From Candidatus Latescibacterota bacterium (GTDB lineage Bacteria > Krumholzibacteriota > Krumholzibacteriia > WVZY01): a stretch of DNA of 45,475 nt. A program made the translations under genes and the position numbers. The stretch covers positions 69,092 through 114,566 of the forward strand of contig WVZY01000076.1 in assembly GCA_011772205.1 (NCBI GenBank), given 5' to 3'. Under the pieces are notes generated by a model, which saw only the letters and a list, made by a program, of their open reading frames with translations, did not search any database and was not told the origin of the DNA. Positions within the stretch are counted from its first letter, which is position 1. Each line of letters begins with the position of its first letter. This document shows, in pieces, positions 39,864-45,475 of this stretch.

Positions 39864-41354
39864 TTATCCGAAGAAAAGACTGGCCGAGTGACTGACCCAA
39901 CGGGCGATGGGTCCCCAGAAAATGCCCGATACCGCCGTTCCTACGGCAAGTATGGTGAGAAGCGTGATGGTCGTGGGGGAGGAGACGAATCCGCCGAGAT
40001 CCTCCGCGTCGATTCCGCGGAGGAACATCACCTTGATGATCCTGGCATAGTAGTAGAGCGATATGACGCTGTTCGCGATGGCAACTATGGCCAGCCAGAT
40101 GAAGCGTTCTCCTTGGATGATCGATGCGAACAGATAGACTTTTCCGATGAAACCGCCAAACGGGGGAATGCCGGTGAGAGAGAAGAGAAAGATCGCCATC
40201 GAAACGGCAACAAAAGCGCCAATCGGTGACCGCCATGCAAGACCCGTGTAATCACCAATCTGCTCGCTTCGGGTCTGGCTCCGGAAATTCAGCACCACGA
40301 GGAAGGCACCAAGATTCATGAGTAGGTACACGACGAAATAAAATAGCAGCGCCTGAGTTCCGAGCTGGGACAACGCAACGACTCCCATGAGGAGGTACCC
40401 TGCGTGCGCGATGCTCGAATATGCGAGAAGTCGCTTGATGTTCGATTGATTGATGGCGAGGAGGTTTCCAATTGTCATCGTGGCGGCGGAGATGATGGCG
40501 ACCAGAAACGGCCAGTCCACGCTCGAGATATCTGTGAGATAGGCGGCGGCACCGTCTGATGAGGAGAATGCGACGTGGAGCATACGGACCAGAACGGCGA
40601 ATCCCGCAGCTTTCGGTCCAACGGACAGGAATGCGGTTATCGGTGTCGGCGCGCCTTCGTATACATCCGGGCACCACATGTGGAACGGAAACACGGCGAT
40701 TTTGTAGCCCAAACCCGCAAGGATGAAAATCAAAGAGATGAGCACGATGATCTCTCCAGGATTCCCGGCCGAGAGCGCGTCACGGATGCCTTCGAAGGAA
40801 AGCGAGCCCGTCACCCCGAAGAGCAGCGAAATGCCATAGACCATGAGCCCGCTCGATGCGGCGCCGAATATTACGTACTTGAGACTCGCCTCGCTCGAGC
40901 GCCTGCTGCGGCTGATATAACCGGCCAGCACATAGCATGGAACACTTACCAGCTCGAGGGTCAGGAAAGCCATGAGCATGTGGTTCGAGGATGCGAGCAG
41001 CACGGCACCCAGTGTCGTTGCGGCGATGAATCCCATATACTCCCCGAAGTTTTTTTCTTCCACTTCGTCGGATTCCATCGAGAAAAGCGTCACAAGGACG
41101 GCCGTCACGATAAAAATGACCTTGAAAAACACGGAGAAGGGATCCAGCGATACCATTCCGAGAAACAGGGTCACGCCTTCGGCGCCCGGGGTTTTGAGGA
41201 CGGCGTAGAGGGATACGAGAAGCCCAACGACCATCAAGGTGGCGATCGGGACTTTCTTCCTTTTAAGACCCAGGTCGACGAGGAAGACGGCGAGTACGAG
41301 CGCCGTTAGGAGCAGCTCCGGCAAGAAATATCTAAGACTCTCGACATTGGCCAT
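39864..41354 (-). CDS. nuoN: NADH-quinone oxidoreductase subunit N
   Basis: A 496-residue, about 14-helix proton-pumping membrane subunit of complex I. The antiporter-type signature is intact: the glutamate-bearing helix (FLTLELVSVPCYVLAGY), the lysine helix GLGYKIAVFPFHMWCPDVYE, and SNIKRLLAYSSIAHAGYLLMG. Last gene of the nuoK-L-M-N run, 15 bases after nuoM. No terminator is visible in the 188 bases between it and the histone terminator. Confidence 0.96.
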   Translation of the reverse strand: MANVESLRYFLPELLLTALVLAVFLVDLGLKRKKVPIATLMVVGLLVSLYAVLKTPGAEGVTLFLGMVSLDPFSVFFKVIFIVTAVLVTLFSMESDEVEEKNFGEYMGFIAATTLGAVLLASSNHMLMAFLTLELVSVPCYVLAGYISRSRRSSEASLKYVIFGAASSGLMVYGISLLFGVTGSLSFEGIRDALSAGNPGEIIVLISLIFILAGLGYKIAVFPFHMWCPDVYEGAPTPITAFLSVGPKAAGFAVLVRMLHVAFSSSDGAAAYLTDISSVDWPFLVAIISAATMTIGNLLAINQSNIKRLLAYSSIAHAGYLLMGVVALSQLGTQALLFYFVVYLLMNLGAFLVVLNFRSQTRSEQIGDYTGLAWRSPIGAFVAVSMAIFLFSLTGIPPFGGFIGKVYLFASIIQGERFIWLAIVAIANSVISLYYYARIIKVMFLRGIDAEDLGGFVSSPTTITLLTILAVGTAVSGIFWGPIARWVSHSASLFFG

Positions 41355-41369
41355 CTCAGCAGGTCCTTC

Positions 41370-42869
41370 TTATCCTCCCGTTACGAGCTTGTTGAGGTGG
41401 TCGAGGGAGGTTTTGATGAGGTTCAGCACTGGCATTGGATAAACTCCGACGAAGAAGACGATGACGGCAAGCGGGACGAGCGTGAACAGCTCCCGCCCGT
41501 TGATCTCCGGGAGGGCTTTGTATTTTTCCTTCAGGCTACCGAGGAACATTCGCTGCATCGTCCACAGTATGTAGCCTGCTGTGAGGACTACTCCTATGGC
41601 GGATACTATGGTGAGCATCCGGTAGGTTTGGAAAGCCCCGATGAACACGAGCGCTTCACTGATGAAGCCGCTCAAGCCGGGCAGTCCCAAAGCGGCGAAA
41701 AACGCGATCGCCGTAATCACGCTGTAGCGGGGCATCTGGTGGGCTAGGCCGCCGAATCCCTCGATATCACGATGGTGGGCGCGATCGTAAATCACGCCTA
41801 CGATAAGAAAGAGCATGGCCGTGATCGTTCCGTGGTTGAACATCTGGAGGACGGCGCCGTTGATCCCTTCGCTGGTGAAGCTGGACATCCCCAGGAGCAC
41901 GAAGCCCATGTGGCTGATGCTCGAGTAGGCGACGAGCCTTTTCACATCTTTCTGAGCCATGGCGCAGAGCGCGCCGTAGATGATGTTGATCATCCCCATG
42001 ACGGCGAGGAACAGGGCGAAGTGTCGTGTCGCGTCGGGAAGCAGCGGATAGCTGATCCTCAATATCCCATAGGTCCCCATCTTCAGGAGGATGCCGGCGA
42101 GAATCACGCTGATTGGCGTCGGGGCTTCCACGTGGGCGTCGGGAAGCCATGTATGGAACGGAAATACCGGTACTTTTATCGCGAATCCAATATAAAGGGC
42201 TATCCAGCAGACGTTGCGGAGCGTCATGCTGGTTAGAGGACCAATGTGGACGTTTTGTTGTTGGAGAAGGACCAGGTCGAACGTGTGCTTGCCCGTCAAG
42301 GGGTCCCGGCTGAAGAAGTAGAAAGCGAGCATCACGAGAAGCATCAGTACGGAGCCGAGGAGTGTATAGAGAAAGAACTTGATCGCTGCATATTCTCGCC
42401 TCGGGCCGCCCCAGATCCCGATCAAGAAGTACATGGGAAGGAGCATGACTTCCCAGAAAACGTAGAAAAGGAAAAAGTCGAGGGCGCAAAAAACACCCAT
42501 CATTCCCGTATCGAGGAGCAGGAACAGGACGAAGAAGCCTTTCACTCCCTTGGTGATTCCCCACGAAGCAAAGATGCAGAGGAAACAAAGGAGGGCTGTT
42601 AGAAGAACCATTGTCACGCTGACCCCGTCGATCCCCAAGTAGTAGTGGATGTTGAACGCCCTGATCCACTCGGTTCTCTCGACGAACTGGAAGCCAGATG
42701 TCGTCCTGTCGAACGAGACGAACACCTTGATTGCGAGTGCCAACGGAAGCGCCGTGGCACCCGCTGAGATCCAACGGATAAGGTTGTGCTGATGTCTCGG
42801 CACGATGGCCACGATCGCCGCTCCGATGAGCGGGAAAAATATCAACCACGATAAGATGTGGCTAACCAT
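41370..42869 (-). CDS. nuoM: NADH-quinone oxidoreductase subunit M
   Basis: A 499-residue membrane subunit of the proton-pumping arm. It has YVFWEVMLLPMYFLIGIWGG with the key glutamate, GFAIKVPVFPFHTWLPDAHV with the key lysine, and KDVKRLVAYSSISHMGFVLLG. It begins with the usual ILSWLIFFPLIGAAIVAI. Separated from nuoL by 134 bases, unusually wide for this operon, and followed tightly by nuoN. Confidence 0.96.
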   Translation of the reverse strand: MVSHILSWLIFFPLIGAAIVAIVPRHQHNLIRWISAGATALPLALAIKVFVSFDRTTSGFQFVERTEWIRAFNIHYYLGIDGVSVTMVLLTALLCFLCIFASWGITKGVKGFFVLFLLLDTGMMGVFCALDFFLFYVFWEVMLLPMYFLIGIWGGPRREYAAIKFFLYTLLGSVLMLLVMLAFYFFSRDPLTGKHTFDLVLLQQQNVHIGPLTSMTLRNVCWIALYIGFAIKVPVFPFHTWLPDAHVEAPTPISVILAGILLKMGTYGILRISYPLLPDATRHFALFLAVMGMINIIYGALCAMAQKDVKRLVAYSSISHMGFVLLGMSSFTSEGINGAVLQMFNHGTITAMLFLIVGVIYDRAHHRDIEGFGGLAHQMPRYSVITAIAFFAALGLPGLSGFISEALVFIGAFQTYRMLTIVSAIGVVLTAGYILWTMQRMFLGSLKEKYKALPEINGRELFTLVPLAVIVFFVGVYPMPVLNLIKTSLDHLNKLVTGG

Positions 42870-43003
42870 TTGAGTAAACCCTCCACTGAGTTGAATTCAT
42901 CAAAATCAAATTCCGACCCCTTCCTCTGTGCCCGAAGGGCTGGTGGATGCAGGATATGTATCTCGAAACGAAATCGAATGCGCTGCAGTTAACGGATGAT
43001 TTC

Positions 43004-45196
43004 CTATAACAGCCATTTCAAACAGATGATCAAGACTGTAATGCTGAACACAAAATACAAGTATCCCTGGATTTGGCCGGACTGGATCACGCGGAGTCGT
43101 TGCCCGGTCGCTGTAACAATATTCGCCACGGCATTGACGAGACCGTCTATGAACGAGTTGTCAAATAGGCCGGTAACGAAGGAGAAAATCTTGGTGAAAA
43201 ATGCGGTCCCGTTTACCAGTCCATCGATCACCAGGTTGTCGAATATACCGCATCCCTTCACCGTTCTCAGGAGATTGTCGACGAAAGCTGCCTGATAGAT
43301 CTCGTCCACGTAGTATTTGTTCTCTATGACACGATGAATCAAGCCCCCGGCTATTCCCTTCAAGCGGTTAACGATATCAATTCTCTTGGTGTAGAACCTG
43401 AACCCGAGAAATCCACAGAGAATTACCCAAAGCACGGAAATCACGGCAAAGAAGCGCTCCAAACCGTGATCTTCTGCATCCCCGTTGTGAGCGCCGCCAT
43501 GCTGTGTCTCCAGCTCGGAACTTCCAATCGCCGCACGTGCCTCCTCGACGGGCGCGATCAGGCCGTCCGCCGCGGTATCGTGGGAGGCGTCGGCATCCGG
43601 CAAGGTAGCAACAAACGATTCGCCCGAAGCTGAGAAAGTCGCGTGGAGGTCTTCGCCACCGGGTTCGTGCGAGGCATGCGAAAATACCGGTTCCAGCCAG
43701 TGGTGAAATGCATCATTTCCGCCAAGCCCCTTCGGGATTCCAATCCACCCGCCAACAAAGGAGAGTACGGCCAGTATCACGAGGGGCCAGAGCATGACCT
43801 TGGGGGACTCGTGAATGTGATGCTGCGTTTCGGCATCGGCACGGTTCTTTCCGAAAAACGTGAGGGCGACGAGGCGGAACATATAGAACGCAGTCACTCC
43901 CGCGCCAATGAACCCGATTACCCACAGGCCGTAATGGCCGCTTGCCCACGTTTTCCATAGGATCTCGTCCTTGGAGAAAAATCCTGCAAACGGGAAGATT
44001 CCCACGATGGCAAGAGTTGCCGTCATGAATGTGATATACGTGACACGGAGCGGGCTCCTGAGGCCCCCCATTTCCCGCATGTCCTGCCGGTTGCTCATTG
44101 CATGAATCACCGAGCCGGCACCGAGAAAGAGAAGGCCTTTGAAAAATGCGTGCGTCATCAAGTGAAAGATCCCTGCAGCGTACGCGGCCACGCCCACGCC
44201 GAGAAACATGTACCCCAGCTGGCTGACCGTGGAGTACGCGAGTACTCTTTTGATGTCGTTCTGGGCGAGTCCGATACTTCCCGCATACAGCGCGGTGACG
44301 GCTCCCACGGTGGCGACAACGGCAAGAGCGGCCGGGGATGCGGTGTAAATAAAATTCATCCTCGCGATCATATAAACGCCGGCAGTAACCATTGTAGCGG
44401 CATGAATCAAAGCGCTGACCGGTGTGGGGCCGGCCATCGCATCGGGGAGCCATGTATAGAGCGGGATTTGAGCGGATTTACCGGTTGCTCCGACGAACAG
44501 GCAAAGGGCGATCGCAGTGACGACGCCTCCCCTACCCAGGAGATAAGAGTGTTCGGAGAGCTCCGAAAAGGTCAGCGTCCAGTGACCTTTCAGTCCCAAG
44601 CTCACAAAGAGTAGCAGTATACCTATGAGAAATCCAAAATCGCCGATTCGGTTGACGATGAAGGCTTTCATTCCCGCAACGGCGTTTGGCTTGTGATCGA
44701 ACCAGAAGCCGATCAATAGATAGGAACAGAGCCCGACGCCTTCCCAGCCGACGAACATCAGCAGAAGGTTGTTGCCAAGGACCAGGAGGAGCATCGAGAA
44801 GGTGAAGAGGTTCATGTACGAAAAGTATCTGGAATAACCGGAATCATGTCCCATGTATCCGATCGAATAGACGTGGATGAGGAAGCCAACACCGGTGACG
44901 ACGAGGGCCATTACGCAGCTCAGTTGATCAAAGAGAAAGCCGGCGTCGAGGTGTACGTTACCGACTTCGATCCACGTGTAGACGATGCTTTCGATAGCGC
45001 GATCGGCTGGCGGCAGGGAGCGGAGATAGAACAATCCTCTGATTGAGATGAGGAGAGGGATGAAAACAGCGCCGCATGCGATCCATCCCACCCATCGCTT
45101 GGGCATCCGGTTACCCAGGAATGAATTCAAGCCGTTGATGAACGAGCCGATAAAAGGGATCAGCACGATGAGGTATATATGCTCTTCGAACCACAT
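43004..45196 (-). CDS. nuoL: NADH-quinone oxidoreductase subunit L
   Basis: A 730-residue subunit L, longer than the usual 600-650. The pumping core is standard: GWEGVGLCSYLLIGFW, GKSAQIPLYTWLPDAMAGPT and NDIKRVLAYSTVSQLGYMFLG. Extra length comes from a hydrophilic loop at about residues 500-580, rich in His, Asp, Glu and Ala (HASHEPGGEDLH, ETQHGGAHNGDAEDHG). The final section includes the amphipathic lateral helix region and a last membrane anchor. Seven bases after nuoK. Confidence 0.96.
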   Translation of the reverse strand: MWFEEHIYLIVLIPFIGSFINGLNSFLGNRMPKRWVGWIACGAVFIPLLISIRGLFYLRSLPPADRAIESIVYTWIEVGNVHLDAGFLFDQLSCVMALVVTGVGFLIHVYSIGYMGHDSGYSRYFSYMNLFTFSMLLLVLGNNLLLMFVGWEGVGLCSYLLIGFWFDHKPNAVAGMKAFIVNRIGDFGFLIGILLLFVSLGLKGHWTLTFSELSEHSYLLGRGGVVTAIALCLFVGATGKSAQIPLYTWLPDAMAGPTPVSALIHAATMVTAGVYMIARMNFIYTASPAALAVVATVGAVTALYAGSIGLAQNDIKRVLAYSTVSQLGYMFLGVGVAAYAAGIFHLMTHAFFKGLLFLGAGSVIHAMSNRQDMREMGGLRSPLRVTYITFMTATLAIVGIFPFAGFFSKDEILWKTWASGHYGLWVIGFIGAGVTAFYMFRLVALTFFGKNRADAETQHHIHESPKVMLWPLVILAVLSFVGGWIGIPKGLGGNDAFHHWLEPVFSHASHEPGGEDLHATFSASGESFVATLPDADASHDTAADGLIAPVEEARAAIGSSELETQHGGAHNGDAEDHGLERFFAVISVLWVILCGFLGFRFYTKRIDIVNRLKGIAGGLIHRVIENKYYVDEIYQAAFVDNLLRTVKGCGIFDNLVIDGLVNGTAFFTKIFSFVTGLFDNSFIDGLVNAVANIVTATGQRLRVIQSGQIQGYLYFVFSITVLIICLKWLL

Positions 45197-45202
45197 TTTG
45201 AT

Positions 45203-45475
45203 TTATCGCCTCAACGAGTCTGCTCTGTCCGCATAGACCGAAGCATAGGTCTGGAAATAGGAGAGAATGATTCCCAGCGCCACAGCGGCTTCGCTGGCTG
45301 CGAGGACAATGATGAAAATCGTGAACACCTGACCGTCAATCGAAAGCTCCACGAATCGCGACACGGCGACGAAATTGAGCCCGGCGCTATTGAGTATCAG
45401 CTCCACCCCCATGAGGATTCCCACGGCGTTTCTCCGGCTGACGACGGTGTAAATGCCGAGGACAAGGAGAATCGC
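45203..45475 (-). CDS. nuoK: NADH-quinone oxidoreductase subunit K (N-terminus outside the window)
   Basis: The minus-strand frame is open to the window edge, giving 90 visible residues, nearly a whole NuoK (about 100). The second and third helices are recognisable: NAVGILMGVELILNSAGLNF with the conserved membrane glutamate, and FTIFIIVLAASEAAVALGII with the second glutamate. It acts in proton transfer between the pumping subunits of complex I. Confidence 0.94.
   Translation of the reverse strand, partial: AILLVLGIYTVVSRRNAVGILMGVELILNSAGLNFVAVSRFVELSIDGQVFTIFIIVLAASEAAVALGIILSYFQTYASVYADRADSLRR

Noticed and set aside
40575-41309. A 244-codon plus-strand frame opposite nuoN
   Set aside because: Antisense to nuoN; Glu/Arg/His-rich composition reflects complement of hydrophobic codons.
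41767-42849. A 360-codon minus-strand frame overlapping nuoM
   Set aside because: Same strand but a different phase from nuoM; Arg/His/Pro-rich composition typical of an off-frame reading.
1-45475. tRNA, rRNA, CRISPR arrays, prophage or insertion-sequence genes
   Set aside because: Looked for by eye on both strands; no tRNA T-arm with a matching cloverleaf, no regular spacer-repeat array, no transposase or phage proteins were found.

Overview
The window carries about 41 confidently coding genes plus a few weakly supported short ORFs. It looks like a chromosomal segment of a Gram-negative bacterium that is at least partly anaerobic. The evidence is secreted lipoproteins, outer-membrane-barrel proteins, a ferredoxin-linked 2-oxoacid oxidoreductase, a hydrogenase-maturation protease and a complex I operon. 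I see no phage, transposase, CRISPR array, tRNA or rRNA. The gene mix (PorV-like barrel, two-component-type propeller lipoprotein, single-histone-fold protein, XrtA-type deacetylase) would suit a member of the FCB superphylum or a related candidate phylum. This is inference; no marker gene here fixes the taxon.

Layout. 1-2009: end of an alpha-beta-gamma 2-oxoacid:ferredoxin oxidoreductase operon. A 988-residue protein with two GlnD/GlnE-type nucleotidyltransferase domains follows 12 bases later (2022-4988). 5070-6277: a well-formed promoter and a propeller lipoprotein. 6284-7602: an M24 peptidase coupled to a small upstream gene on the minus strand. 7853-10620: PHP phosphoesterase, quinolinate synthase NadA and a stand-alone RibD-type reductase. 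10880-11359: orphan hydrogenase maturation protease. 11360-12324: almost 1 kb without a gene but rich in long-range complementary segments. 12325-14671: DsrE-like protein, methyltransferase, and a fusion of a short heme-copper-oxidase-like membrane domain to two DUF1858 domains. 14686-18014: Rho-N/SAP-like small protein and a secreted M14 peptidase. 18015-18987: a second long gap with diverged repeats, a terminator and a strong nested hairpin ahead of a PEBP-family lipoprotein.

19773-24290: histidine kinase, NtrC-family sigma-54 activator, then an Rrf2/IscR-type regulator with a candidate sigma-54 promoter in front of it. 24362-28079: O6-alkylguanine-DNA alkyltransferase, a matrixin-like lipoprotein and an outer-membrane barrel. 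28371-33032: thioredoxin reductase, an SDR enzyme, an extragenic repeat cluster, a CDP-alcohol phosphatidyltransferase, two tandem PTPS/QueD homologues and GTP cyclohydrolase I; these last three form a pterin-synthesis unit. 33113-34261: cysteine desulfurase with its terminator. 34463-37793: minus-strand genes (two GNATs, methyltransferase, polysaccharide deacetylase, small barrel). 38109-39685: thiamine-binding-family protein, dCTP deaminase and a 65-residue bacterial histone with its own promoter and terminator. 39864-45475: nuoN, nuoM, nuoL and partial nuoK on the minus strand.

Items most worth a second look: the bacterial histone, the two structured intergenic elements (11851-12103 and 18819-18921), the tandem-nucleotidyltransferase protein attached to the kor operon, and the oxidase-like/DUF1858 fusion with its DsrE partner.
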